Numbered from the stretch's first letter, positions 7,002 through 15,387 are shown. The stretch is 64,000 nucleotides of DNA from Enterococcus faecalis_A (GCA_051295955.1 JBPDWA010000005.1:237192-301191); one strand, 5' to 3'. Notes: a model not told the origin generated them from the sequence alone. Program-made: numbers and translations.

Positions 7002-9521
7002 CTATAAACCACATTTTAACTGTATTTTACAATGGGTACAAGTACTACAGCCACCAATTTCTTTAATCCTACCTTCATGACAAAGAGGACAAATTTCACC
7101 CGGTGCTAATAAATCCTCATTATTCACTTCCACAACTGGCCTATCCGTTGCTTCCGACAGCATTGCAGCATCACTTGTTTGCTCTGCTTGCTCCGTTTTC
7201 TCTGAGTCCAAGGTTAATACTTGAGAAGCACGACTGCCGTCCACATAGACTGTCCCACCTTTAGCACCTCCTTCATAGAGTGCTTCATAAATCGCAGCTA
7301 CTTGTTGGACACTAGCTCCTTTTGATGCATTGACCGTTTTAGATATTGAACTGTCGACCCAACGCTGAATCGTACATTGCACGGCTACATGAGCTTCTGG
7401 GGATAATTCCATTGCAGAAACAAAAAATTCCGGTAGCTCGGCTTTGGAACTTTGCGGGTGACTCGCTAAATACTCTTCCACAATATCAGCATTTACTTCG
7501 ATAAATTTACCTAAACGACCACTGCGATAGTAAGAAAATGAAAAATAAGGCTCTAATCCAGTAGCAACGCCTGTCATAGTACCGGTAGAACCAGTCGGTG
7601 CAACCGTTAGAAGATGTGAATTACGGATACCATAAGTTAGGATTGCTTGCTTAAGCTCTACCGGCATTTTCTTCATATATCCGGACTGAATAAAACGTTG
7701 TCTTAATGCTTGTGTTTCTGCTTCTGTTGTGCCAACCAAATAAGGGAAGCTGCCTTTTTCTTTTGCCAATTCAATTGATGTTTCATAAGCAGTGATAGCA
7801 ATCGTTCCAAAGACCTGATCAATCAACTGATTGCCGGCTTCTGAGCCATAGACTTTTTCACAATAAATAAGTAAATCAGCCAAGCCCATAACACCCAGGC
7901 CGACGCGGCGTTCGCCTTTCGCTTGTTTTTCATTTTTATCAAAAAAGTACGGTGTAGCATCAATCACATTATCTTGGAATCGTACACTGGTTTTAACAAC
8001 TTCTGCTAATTTTTTAAAATCGACGGTCTTCGCTTTTTTATCTACCATATTTGCCAAGTTGATTGCTGCTAAATTACAAACGGCATACGATGTTAATGGC
8101 TGTTCGCCACATGGATTTGTCGCTACTACTTTTTGACCATAAGCAACTGCATTGGTCATTTCGTTTGCATTATCAATGAAGAAAATCCCCGGTTCAGCTG
8201 AGTAGGTAGCACAATATGTGATTAATTCCCATAATTGCCGAGCTTTCACAGTTCGATACGTTCTTACTGAGCGACCGCTAGCTTCCCAATCTCGCACGTC
8301 ACCGATTTCCGCCCAATTTTGGTCATAATCCGCCATTTGCTCAGCATCATAATGTTCAATATCAGGAAAGCGCAATGCATATTCTTGATCGTTGGCGACT
8401 GCTTCCATAAATTCTTTAGTCAAACAAACGGAAATATTTGCCCCCGTTAAAAAATTAGGTTCCTTCACTTCATAAGTACCACCGACAGCTAATTTTTGTT
8501 TGGCCGTATTTAAAAATTCATCATCTATTAAGCCCAAATCCGGTTGATATTGAACAATTATTTCCAAAATAGTTTTTTCTTCCGCAGTCAAGGGTACAAA
8601 CCGTAATTTTTCTTGCGCCAATTGACGAATCACTGCATTAGCTCCAGCTTTAGCCAGCTTTTGCAAAATCGCAGGGTTTTGAATTTTTGAGATGATAAAT
8701 TCAAAAATATCGGGATGCCAATCCGCTAGCATAATCATTTGCGCTCCACGACGACTACCTCCTTGTTCCACCAAATTTGTTAAATTAGCCAGATCATTTA
8801 ACCAAGAAACTGCACCAGAAGATTTACCGTTTACGCCATGAACCACTGCTGTTTTTGGCCGTAAGGTTGAACCATTCGTGCCTACACCGCCACCGCGACT
8901 CATAATTTCCATCACTTCTTGACGATGTTTGGCAATACCGGCTCTGGAGTCATGGATAAAAGGCATCACAAAACAATTAAAATACGTTACTTTTGAAGTC
9001 GTACCGGCTCCGTATAACACGCGCCCGGCTGGTATCAAATTTTGTTCAGCTAATTGTTGATAAAAGTCTGTAAAAGCTGCTTCACGGTTTGCCGGCGCTT
9101 CGACTTGTGCAATGCCGTTGGCCACTCGAGCAGCAATTTGCTCAAAATATAACTCCAACGGCTTTTCGATTTCTTGGAGATCCCGCTGGACACAACCAGA
9201 TGCTTGTTCTGCCTCATCAGCTAAAGAGCTGCGAAATTCGGCTTCAACACAAATTGTTACTTGTGAACCGTCAATTCCTTGAACAATACCGATTCCACGT
9301 GCAGGATATTGGGGGTCTGCTTGGGTCGTTAAGATAACTACATCACCCTCTGACAACGTACGATTCGTCGGGTCTTTAAATGCATAACGATCCAGCATAA
9401 TTAAGCGTGAAATACCAGTAAACGTTTGCTGCATCTTTTCTGTAATTGGAAAAACATTTGGAAAATCAGCGATGTCCTGATTGAGTTTAGCAATATAGGT
9501 TGGTAAGTATTTCTTTTCCAT
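7002..9521 (-). CDS. nrdJ: Adenosylcobalamin-dependent class II ribonucleotide reductase
   Basis: This enzyme reduces ribonucleotides to deoxyribonucleotides using adenosylcobalamin to make the active-site thiyl radical. The 839-residue protein has the class II layout: an N-terminal region, then the barrel with FNCFVMP, SRGGGVGTNGS and GGSRRGAQM. The finger-loop NPCGE has the radical cysteine at about 471, and PTGSTGTMTG lies further on. The C-terminal tail contains CPLC and CSTC-x2-C pairs, typical of the zinc-ribbon/redox tail of NrdJ proteins. GAGGTGA precedes the ATG. It needs no oxygen and no NrdB partner, and none is encoded nearby. The promoter carries an NrdR box. Downstream is the DUF4430 lipoprotein gene and divergent is an ECF S-component gene, which fits a need for imported B12. 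Confidence 0.93.
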   Translation of the reverse strand: MEKKYLPTYIAKLNQDIADFPNVFPITEKMQQTFTGISRLIMLDRYAFKDPTNRTLSEGDVVILTTQADPQYPARGIGIVQGIDGSQVTICVEAEFRSSLADEAEQASGCVQRDLQEIEKPLELYFEQIAARVANGIAQVEAPANREAAFTDFYQQLAEQNLIPAGRVLYGAGTTSKVTYFNCFVMPFIHDSRAGIAKHRQEVMEIMSRGGGVGTNGSTLRPKTAVVHGVNGKSSGAVSWLNDLANLTNLVEQGGSRRGAQMIMLADWHPDIFEFIISKIQNPAILQKLAKAGANAVIRQLAQEKLRFVPLTAEEKTILEIIVQYQPDLGLIDDEFLNTAKQKLAVGGTYEVKEPNFLTGANISVCLTKEFMEAVANDQEYALRFPDIEHYDAEQMADYDQNWAEIGDVRDWEASGRSVRTYRTVKARQLWELITYCATYSAEPGIFFIDNANEMTNAVAYGQKVVATNPCGEQPLTSYAVCNLAAINLANMVDKKAKTVDFKKLAEVVKTSVRFQDNVIDATPYFFDKNEKQAKGERRVGLGVMGLADLLIYCEKVYGSEAGNQLIDQVFGTIAITAYETSIELAKEKGSFPYLVGTTEAETQALRQRFIQSGYMKKMPVELKQAILTYGIRNSHLLTVAPTGSTGTMTGVATGLEPYFSFSYYRSGRLGKFIEVNADIVEEYLASHPQSSKAELPEFFVSAMELSPEAHVAVQCTIQRWVDSSISKTVNASKGASVQQVAAIYEALYEGGAKGGTVYVDGSRASQVLTLDSEKTEQAEQTSDAAMLSEATDRPVVEVNNEDLLAPGEICPLCHEGRIKEIGGCSTCTHCKIQLKCGL

Positions 9522-9538
9522 CTTTTCACCTCAAAACA

Positions 9539-9595
9539 TTTATAAAACACAATATATTGTGTCAATAATTAATTATTTCACTACATAATGTATAA
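9539..9595 (-). promoter_or_regulatory. Promoter of the RNR gene with NrdR box
   Basis: ACACAATATATTGTGT at 9547-9562 is a perfect 16-base palindrome matching the NrdR-box consensus. On the minus strand a -35 TTGACA (9565-9560) and a -10 TATAAA (9544-9539) flank it with a 15-base spacer, so NrdR would block RNA polymerase directly. A degenerate second site, centred near 9587 (TACAT-A-ATGTA at 9582-9592), lies about three helical turns away, the spacing usual for paired NrdR boxes. The nrdR gene is not in this window. Confidence 0.82.
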
Positions 9596-9602
9596 TTCAA
9601 TC

Positions 9603-9630
9603 TTGAATTTCTTTTTATTTGTGGTACAAT
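9603..9630 (+). promoter_or_regulatory. Promoter of the ECF S-component gene
   Basis: A -35 TTGAAT (9603-9608), a 16-base spacer and a -10 TACAAT (9625-9630) stand 58 bases before the S-component start. I see no cobalamin-riboswitch B12 box in the short leader. Confidence 0.5.
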
Positions 9631-9688
9631 GAGACCGATTATCGATGAAAAAGATCGCAATTATTAGACACCAACAAGGAGTTTGTTC

Positions 9689-10216
9689 ATGCCTGCATCT
9701 ACTAACAAATATTCTACAAGAAAAATAACTTATTTATCTCTATTAACTGCTGCTAGCGTAGTGGGACGTTTGCTTTTCACTTGGTTGCCCAATGTTCAGC
9801 CTATGACTGCTATTTTTTTGCTGATTGCTTTTTTTTGTCCATTAAGTCAAGCTTTAATTGTGGCTTTATTAGGTGTTTTGATTACTAATCTTTATTTAGG
9901 TATGGGAACTTGGACGATTAGTCAGCTAGTCGCCTACACAGCAATATTAACTCTTTTCCACAGCAGTCGTCATTTACCTTTCATCAAAAATCAGCTCTTT
10001 TGGCAAGCTTTATTGGCTTTTGCTTGTGGCATTTTATACGGTTTTGTTATCTCTTTGATGGAGACAACGCTTTACCAGCTTCCTTCTTTTTGGGGCTATT
10101 ATTCACAAGGCATTTTTTTTGATTTACTGCACGCTGGCGGAAATTTCGGTTTCTATCTTCTCTGCTACCCACTGTTTAAACGGCTTTTTTTACCAGTTTT
10201 AGGCAAGTTAGACTAA
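9689..10216 (+). CDS. ECF transporter S component, probably cobalamin-related
   Basis: This 175-residue integral membrane protein has about five or six hydrophobic segments and the ECF S-component pattern: a short N-terminal tail and the segment LPNVQPMTAIFLLIAF (first helices), then GVLITNLYLGMGTWTI. Such subunits bind a vitamin and dock on the shared EcfT-EcfA energising module, whose genes are not here. The start is ATG 9689, seven bases after AAGGAG; an in-frame TTG at 9683 is too close. The overall look is that of the CblT/CbrT-like group proposed or shown for cobalamin and its precursors. Divergence from the B12-dependent reductase and the DUF4430 lipoprotein supports corrinoid uptake. 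The ECF call is solid; the substrate is inferred. Confidence 0.8.
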   Translation: MPASTNKYSTRKITYLSLLTAASVVGRLLFTWLPNVQPMTAIFLLIAFFCPLSQALIVALLGVLITNLYLGMGTWTISQLVAYTAILTLFHSSRHLPFIKNQLFWQALLAFACGILYGFVISLMETTLYQLPSFWGYYSQGIFFDLLHAGGNFGFYLLCYPLFKRLFLPVLGKLD

Positions 10217-10250
10217 CTCACAACACCATAATAAAAGTTAAACATGAACG

Positions 10251-10285
10251 CATCGACTGTAGTTTCTAAACAGTCGGTGTTTTTA
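10251..10285 (+). terminator. Rho-independent terminator after the S-component gene
   Basis: CATCGACTGT (10251-10260) pairs with ACAGTCGGTG (10269-10278), with one G-T wobble, and TTTTTATTT follows. Confidence 0.8.
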
Positions 10286-10660
10286 TTTCTCAACAAACTA
10301 AGCTAAAAATATTTAACAGATCAGGAAAAAGCGCAATAGAATCCTCAAAAATAACAGCAACAGAAAGATGTCCATTCTTGCTTGCCAATATAGTAAGTAA
10401 AGGATCAACCATTTCAAGTCCAACTTGAAAAAGAATCCCATTCATCACAGCTACACACTATGAAACCCTAGGGTAATAAATCTAGCTTCTACCTTATTAA
10501 TACACCGTTCTCATAAATACTTATTAAAAAAATACTCATTGATGAAAAAGCTCGTTTTTCACATTTAATTTATTATCTAAATATATTATTTAAAATATCA
10601 TATTGTACATCTTTTAGGTTATGATAAACTAAAATAAAAGAAAAAAGCGAGTAGAAAATA
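10286..10660. other. Gene-free leader before the lipase locus, with a candidate promoter
   Basis: No coding sequence is supported in these 375 bases. Close to the next gene there is a possible promoter: TTGTAC (10603-10608), a 16-base spacer and TAAACT (10625-10630). The stretch is AT-rich and otherwise featureless. Confidence 0.4.
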
Positions 10661-11056
10661 ATGAAGACAAATAACAAGAAAAATCTGATGTTTAGCCTCA
10701 TATTTATAATTATAGTTTTGTCAATTGGAATAGGAGTGAAATATTTCATGAGTCAACCAACGGAACACGAACGCCAAGTTGCCTTTTTGAAAGCACATGA
10801 AGCAGAGATGACGGCATATATTAAGTCCCAAAATAGTAAAATTGAAACCGTAGAATACGCTTGGGATTCGGTAAAAGTAGGGACAATTGGGAACGGTACA
10901 CCTCAAGGAGCGGGGAAATACATCGAAATAATTATTGAATGGTTTGATTCTGAATCTAACTGGATAGACGGTGGAGGTCTTTGGATTGAAGTGGATAACA
11001 TTAATATGCCAACACAAATTAAGCATATTGCAAATCCAGCTTCTAAATTAGACTAA
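10661..11056 (+). CDS. Small membrane-anchored protein, possible lipase immunity factor
   Basis: The 131-residue protein has a single N-terminal membrane segment (about residues 9-29), no lipobox cysteine, and a short outward-facing domain with EVTAYIKSQ-like helix and beta-strand pattern (AEMTAYIKSQNSKIETVEY, then YIEIIIEWFD and LWIEVDNI). It resembles in length and layout the small DUF1433-like or lipoprotein partners found beside type VII secreted toxins, but I cannot assign a family with certainty. It ends 16 bases before the lipase gene and surely shares its transcript. In the staphylococcal TslA locus the neighbouring small lipoprotein is the immunity protein; the equivalent role here is inference from position and membrane topology. 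The ribosome binding site is weak. Confidence 0.65.
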   Translation: MKTNNKKNLMFSLIFIIIVLSIGIGVKYFMSQPTEHERQVAFLKAHEAEMTAYIKSQNSKIETVEYAWDSVKVGTIGNGTPQGAGKYIEIIIEWFDSESNWIDGGGLWIEVDNINMPTQIKHIANPASKLD

Positions 11057-11072
11057 TGAAAGGAGATAGAGG

Positions 11073-12689
11073 ATGACAGACTTAACAAATTATGGAAATA
11101 TTTATGCAAACTTATCACAAAGTTCTTATAATGGTCGTAAAAATTTAAATGGAAATCCGTATAACTTTGCAAACGCTTTGACAAAAAGACAACAAAAAAA
11201 GCTTCAAAAAGGTAAATCAGTTGAATTTAATTTTAATAAAGCTAAAGATTTTTATGGAAATGATGCTAGCAAAGTCTTTCTCCAACCTGATCCTACAGTC
11301 AAAGTAGTGAAGGATGAAACAGCACTATCTTTTCCGATTTTAGCTTCCCCAATTGCATCGTCAACTTATCATAAAGGATTGCTGACGGATGAAAAAGCCG
11401 GGTTTAATGCGTACTTTGTTACAGATACACCTAAATTAAATGAAAAAACCAAAAACGCCTACTTTGTCACTCGTGGTAGTGATGCCGCCGGGGTTAATAC
11501 TTTAAACGATTGGTGGAGCAATAACGCTTCATTTACCTTAAAAGACGCCTACATTCCCCAAGCGCAACTCGCCACTAAAGCACTTCAAACCAAAATAAAA
11601 GAAATGAAACAACAAGCCCCCCAAGCTAAAATAAGTATTACCGGTCATTCCCTCGGTACAATGGTATCCATTCAAGCCATCGCCAACTTACCCGCCAGTG
11701 ATATTGAAGCTATTGAACGCGTCGTGCTCTTCCAAGGCCCCGATACTCGAGCGAGTATTCAAAAAATGTCTAAAGAAGCCCAAATGAATATTAAGCATCT
11801 AGAAGCAGCCGGAAAAATTGATTATTATGTCAATCCCTTTGACCTTGTCTCCATGTTGAATCGCAATCAAAAAGGGGTGGATGAGATCGGCAATATCCAC
11901 TATTTATTACCGAAAAGCTACACGACCACTTTTGACAGGAAAGACAAAAATGGTTCTAGCCATGACTTCGGTCAATATCAAATGAATGCCGATGGTACAC
12001 TAAAAGTCGCCACACTCAAAGATCATCCGGAAATTTTTGCAGCCGGACAAAAACTATCTGCTTTTATTGATCAAACCTTAACTGAACTGGAGCGTGTGCT
12101 GATTCCTGGAGTTCTTACGGCCTTCGGTGTTTTAAGCTATCTGATGACTCAAGGAAGCAGTGCTGCTGGCTTAGTAATCAAAGCCAACGGCAAGCTAACG
12201 TATGCACAAGCAAAAGCAATTTATAATGAGTATGTCACCATTATTGAAACAGCCAAGATTGAAAGTCAACGGAAACAAACGATTAACTATTTACAGACGC
12301 AGATTCAGGCGACGTCTGGCAGTCAAAAGATTCAGTATCAAGAAGCCCTCGTTCGCGAAGTCGCAGCACAAGCAGCAGCATTTGGCGAAGAATATCAAGC
12401 AATTGTTGCCAATATTATCGATGAAGCAGAAGCTGAAATTGATCAAGTAGCACAAGAAGTGGAAACAGCAGCTTGGACGCTTCAGCATTTTTTACCGGTG
12501 TCAGAAGTGGAGGCGATGATTGCTGATTTTAGAAAAGAGGCGCTTTGGGATGCAGTGGAAGCGGCGTCAATAAAAGTCCAAACGCGAGCTTATCGCCAAC
12601 AACTCAATGAGGCCAGCGATAAACTAAATGAAGCGGCTACTAAAATCAAAGACGCCGATCAACAAGCAGCTAAATTATTTCAAAAATAA
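11073..12689 (+). CDS. Class-3 lipase with helical C-terminal half, T7SS TslA-like
   Basis: The 538-residue protein begins directly with an alpha/beta-hydrolase (lipase 3/DUF2974-like) domain: nucleophile elbow GHSLG with Ser193, likely Asp257 in NPFDLVS and His297 in GSSHDFG. From about residue 320 to the end it is almost entirely alpha-helical, Ala/Gln/Glu-rich and coiled-coil-like. There is no Sec signal peptide. This order, toxin domain first and helical targeting region last, is that described for the staphylococcal type VII lipase TslA, the reverse of LXG toxins. Two small helical proteins follow, as expected for the partner proteins that bind such a region, and a small membrane protein precedes it. 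AAAGGAG precedes the ATG. No T7SS machinery is in the window. The lipase fold is firm; T7 export is inferred. Confidence 0.8.
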   Translation: MTDLTNYGNIYANLSQSSYNGRKNLNGNPYNFANALTKRQQKKLQKGKSVEFNFNKAKDFYGNDASKVFLQPDPTVKVVKDETALSFPILASPIASSTYHKGLLTDEKAGFNAYFVTDTPKLNEKTKNAYFVTRGSDAAGVNTLNDWWSNNASFTLKDAYIPQAQLATKALQTKIKEMKQQAPQAKISITGHSLGTMVSIQAIANLPASDIEAIERVVLFQGPDTRASIQKMSKEAQMNIKHLEAAGKIDYYVNPFDLVSMLNRNQKGVDEIGNIHYLLPKSYTTTFDRKDKNGSSHDFGQYQMNADGTLKVATLKDHPEIFAAGQKLSAFIDQTLTELERVLIPGVLTAFGVLSYLMTQGSSAAGLVIKANGKLTYAQAKAIYNEYVTIIETAKIESQRKQTINYLQTQIQATSGSQKIQYQEALVREVAAQAAAFGEEYQAIVANIIDEAEAEIDQVAQEVETAAWTLQHFLPVSEVEAMIADFRKEALWDAVEAASIKVQTRAYRQQLNEASDKLNEAATKIKDADQQAAKLFQK

Positions 12690-12707
12690 CCAAAGGAGTG
12701 AAGAATA

Positions 12708-13004
12708 ATGTATCCAGATGATGCTGTTTCAATCTTTGACTTACGCGTTCAGGAAGCGCAACAAAAACGAGAACGTATCGCGCTTCAAACAATTTTAACC
12801 GCCAAAATACCAAAAATCACGGCAATTAAATCAACTTCAACGCAACAATTAAAAGATGCCGAAATTGCTATGTACGACAAAACACAAAACATACTGCCGC
12901 AAAATTTACAAGGCGGTTTGCAAGGTGCTGCAGCAACCTCAGCACAAACTTTCTTTAAAAAGATTGCTCGGCTGCACCTGTCCTCCCCTGTGAAAAGAGG
13001 CTAA
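12708..13004 (+). CDS. Small helical protein, probable lipase partner (Lap-like)
   Basis: A 98-residue, mostly helical protein without signal peptide or membrane segment, encoded 18 bases after the lipase with AAGGAG before the ATG. Its length, the absence of cysteine and the Gln/Ala-rich helices resemble the small LXG-associated (Lap) proteins that pair with the helical targeting region of type VII substrates. The sequence has the segment LPQNLQGGLQGAAATSAQTF near its C-terminus, a glycine-interrupted helix. I could not confirm a WXG motif. It is assigned mainly by gene order and predicted fold; a structural chaperone role in export is inferred. Confidence 0.6.
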   Translation: MYPDDAVSIFDLRVQEAQQKRERIALQTILTAKIPKITAIKSTSTQQLKDAEIAMYDKTQNILPQNLQGGLQGAAATSAQTFFKKIARLHLSSPVKRG

Positions 13005-13008
13005 AATA

Positions 13009-13362
13009 ATGTATGAAAAAATAAAAATTATTGGCAATTTAAAAGAGCACTATGAAGAAGAGAAACACAGCATTCAACAAAAATTACATGCCGCCACTGA
13101 TCAGCTGGAAGTATTTCGTAGAGAAACAGATGATTTATTGGAGCAAGTTCACTACCTAACACGCACAGATCAACTTGATTTAACCGATTTGCACTGGCAA
13201 TTCATGTCACTAGCTGATGATATAAATCATGAAGGCAGAAGCTATTACGAATATTTAGCGGATAAACAACTGGAATTAAAGCAAACCTTTAATAAAGCCA
13301 TTGATCATATTGAAGAAGAAGCTCGGCAAGCTGCCAAAAATAAAACAAAGAAAACCTTCTAA
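13009..13362 (+). CDS. Second small helical protein, probable lipase partner (Lap-like)
   Basis: This 117-residue protein is predicted to be two long amphipathic helices, about residues 5-48 and 58-108, separated by a short turn around DQLDLTDLHWQFMS. It is strongly charged (many Glu, Lys, Gln), resembling DUF3958/DUF5082-type small proteins next to LXG toxins. It starts four bases after the previous stop codon, so translation is coupled. With the 98-residue protein it would make the pair of partners known from the TslA locus. The operon ends at the strong terminator directly after the stop. Function is inferred from context. Confidence 0.6.
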   Translation: MYEKIKIIGNLKEHYEEEKHSIQQKLHAATDQLEVFRRETDDLLEQVHYLTRTDQLDLTDLHWQFMSLADDINHEGRSYYEYLADKQLELKQTFNKAIDHIEEEARQAAKNKTKKTF

Positions 13363-13406
13363 AACAGCACTATGAGTATTGCTTCAAGCTCACAGTGCTG
13401 TTTTTC
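13361..13406. terminator. Bidirectional terminator between convergent genes
   Basis: ACAGCACTATGAG (13364-13376) pairs with CTCACAGTGCTGT (13389-13401) with one mismatch. The plus strand continues with TTTTTC and the minus strand with TTTT, so it can end both the lipase operon and the leftward B3/B4 gene. Confidence 0.85.
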
Positions 13407-13419
13407 TATAGATTCCCTT

Positions 13420-14133
13420 TTAATCCCATTCAGCTATCGATTCTGCTTTCGTCAGCTTCCACAAACTGCTTTCCACATGAAAGTATTGTTCCACCAACGT
13501 CTTCAAAGCTTCAATTGCTTGTTCACTACGAGCGATCTGTTGAGGATAAACTGCTTCTATCACTAACACTGCTGAATTCGTCTTTTCTGTCAGCATCGTA
13601 CGTTGAGCTTCACGCCAATTTAAGCAACGACAAACAGCTCCAGCCTGATCATAATAAATAATTTCTTCAGGTAAAGCAGGCGCAGACTTTTCAGTTCCAA
13701 GTGGTAGAAATGCTTCGCCACCTTGTGCCTTTCCTAAGTGTAAATCTCCTTCAAGTGAGGCTAAATCTTCGCCACCACAAGGTACGCCATGCGTTAAGGA
13801 AACACTATTATAGAGATCAACTAAAGGATTAATCGGTTGAAATATCCGTTCCTGACTAACTCGTTTTAATAATGCTTCAATCGAAGAACGAGCTCCTTTT
13901 TTTGTCTTAAACTGAGTAAAAGCTTTTCGCCATTGTACAATCACATCATTTTGGCTAAACGTCTCTTCTGTCAAAAAGTTCTTAGCTTCATGAACCGCTT
14001 TTGCTAACAGCTCTTTAAAATATGGTTCTTCTTCAGCTTTTGCTTGATTCTTGATTCCTTTTACCACCAACACATTGATTTGTCCAGCAGGAAAAATTTC
14101 CCAAAATTCCGGATCAACAATTAGGTTTGCCAT
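13420..14133 (-). CDS. B3/B4 tRNA-binding domain protein
   Basis: The 237-residue cytosolic protein resembles the stand-alone B3/B4 domain proteins, related to the editing region of the phenylalanyl-tRNA synthetase beta chain. Typical features are the N-terminal strand FPAGQINVLVVKGI, the central helix-turn GARSSIEALLKRV, and then the segment NPLVDLYNSVSLTHGVPCGGEDL, seen here as NPLVDLYNSVSLT followed by HGVPCGGED. Such proteins may deacylate mischarged tRNA or bind amino acids; none of this is specific. It is the last gene of a leftward unit with the acetyltransferase two bases upstream and the MarR gene before it, so it is likely under the same MarR control. Confidence 0.8.
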   Translation of the reverse strand: MANLIVDPEFWEIFPAGQINVLVVKGIKNQAKAEEEPYFKELLAKAVHEAKNFLTEETFSQNDVIVQWRKAFTQFKTKKGARSSIEALLKRVSQERIFQPINPLVDLYNSVSLTHGVPCGGEDLASLEGDLHLGKAQGGEAFLPLGTEKSAPALPEEIIYYDQAGAVCRCLNWREAQRTMLTEKTNSAVLVIEAVYPQQIARSEQAIEALKTLVEQYFHVESSLWKLTKAESIAEWD

Positions 14134-14135
14134 CG

Positions 14136-14675
14136 CTAGCCCTCCCTTTCAGCTACTAATTTTTTCCACAACAACAAATCCCTTTGAGCATCGTCACCCA
14201 TGTAAAAAGTATGTGAGCTAAAAGGAACAAATTCCATGCGCTGATAAAACACCAATGCCGGCAAATTGTGCTCCCAAACGCCCAACCAAATTGTTTTTTT
14301 CTTCAATTCCCGAGCCATCCTTTCAGCTTTTTGAATCATTTGCTTACCAAAACCTTGTCCTTTATAACCATTTCTGACATAAATTCGTTCAAGTTCAAAA
14401 GCTTCATCACCGATTGGCTCTGACTGGGCTGCACCAGTATTGACTTTAAAATAACCAACAATCATTTGCCCTTGTTTCAAAAAGAAAAAAGCTGTATTGG
14501 GGTTTTGCAATTCAGCTAGCAATTGTTCCGTAGCATAAGCATCAGCTAAAAACGCCTGCATATTTTCAATAGAATTATACTGGGCAAAAGTATCCGTATA
14601 AGTTTCTACACTAATTTGCTGTAAAAGTGCTAGCTGGTTTTGGGTACAATGCTCAAAGGTAAGGGTATTTTCCAC
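14136..14675 (-). CDS. GNAT family N-acetyltransferase
   Basis: A 179-residue GNAT acetyltransferase that moves an acetyl group from acetyl-CoA to an amine. The acetyl-CoA loop is visible as RNGYKGQGFGKQMI (Q/R-x-x-G-x-G/A type) after the strand ELERIYV, and the C-terminal strand LVFYQRMEF is typical. I start at GTG 14675, eight bases after AAAGGAG; the upstream ATG at 14696 has no ribosome binding site and that SD lies within its first codons. The SD overlaps the end of the MarR coding region closely (MarR stop at 14689), so translation is coupled. The substrate is unknown. Confidence 0.85.
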   Translation of the reverse strand: MENTLTFEHCTQNQLALLQQISVETYTDTFAQYNSIENMQAFLADAYATEQLLAELQNPNTAFFFLKQGQMIVGYFKVNTGAAQSEPIGDEAFELERIYVRNGYKGQGFGKQMIQKAERMARELKKKTIWLGVWEHNLPALVFYQRMEFVPFSSHTFYMGDDAQRDLLLWKKLVAEREG

Positions 14676-14688
14676 GATTTCCACTCCT

Positions 14689-15141
14689 TTATTCATAAAT
14701 TCTGGTTTGCCCTTTTTTAATAAAATGCCAGTCTTTATCAATGTTTTTTCTAACCTTAGTAAGTAGATATGCTAATACTTCGACTTCCTCAGCACTTAAT
14801 CCTTTCGTCGCTATTTTTTCCGAATAACGATGTTCTTTAAGAATAAATTCGTTAACGGCTATGCCGATAGTAGTTGGATATAATTTTTTGATTTTTTTGT
14901 TGGCTGTATCCGTTCGCTGTTCAATCAAACCTTTAGCGGCTAATTTTTTTATAGCTCTGGAAGCAGTTGTTTTATCCACTTTAATCAAATCGGCTAACTG
15001 TTCTTGAATCATACCCGGCTGTTCAACGATTCTCACTAAATATAGGTATTGACCTTTTGCTAAATTACATTCTTTAAATTCAATATTGGCAATTGAGTCT
15101 AAAGCCCGACTAATCACGCCGATTTCTCTTAGAATTTTCAT
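14689..15141 (-). CDS. MarR family transcriptional regulator
   Basis: A 150-residue MarR-type repressor. The winged helix covers about residues 45-105: MIQEQLADLIKVDKTTASRAI (given here as EQLADLIKVD and KTTASRAIKKL) for the recognition helix, then GLIEQRTDTANKKIKKLYPT for the wing. Helices at both ends form the dimer interface. It is first in a three-gene leftward unit with an acetyltransferase and a B3/B4 protein. A perfect 18-base palindrome overlaps the -35 of its own promoter, which strongly suggests autorepression. The ligand is unknown. Confidence 0.9.
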   Translation of the reverse strand: MKILREIGVISRALDSIANIEFKECNLAKGQYLYLVRIVEQPGMIQEQLADLIKVDKTTASRAIKKLAAKGLIEQRTDTANKKIKKLYPTTIGIAVNEFILKEHRYSEKIATKGLSAEEVEVLAYLLTKVRKNIDKDWHFIKKGQTRIYE

Positions 15142-15174
15142 GGAAAAAGCTCCTTTTTCCTTAGGATAATCTTT

Positions 15175-15206
15175 ATTATAGTAAATAATAGTTGCAAATG
15201 CAACTA
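15175..15206 (-). promoter_or_regulatory. Promoter and palindromic operator of the MarR operon
   Basis: On the minus strand TTGCAT (15203-15198), a 17-base spacer and TATAAT (15180-15175) form a good promoter. The palindrome TAGTTGCA-AA-TGCAACTA (15189-15206) covers the -35, so a bound MarR dimer would occlude RNA polymerase. Confidence 0.78.
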
Positions 15207-15387
15207 AATACCTTTTAAGCTGTTAACTTATTTATTTTTGAACAAAACTCAGTTTCTTTTTATTTTATGTAAAATATTATTTTTAAAGAAACATTATTAT
15301 ATCAATTGATAAAATTGGGATGCCTTGCTACGGTATGTTAAGTCGCAGCATGACGTTGTCGTTAAATAATGAAGAGGAGTCTAGGAT

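Noticed and set aside
9563..9688. Cobalamin riboswitch ahead of the S-component
   Set aside because: The leader is too short and lacks a B12-box-like segment.
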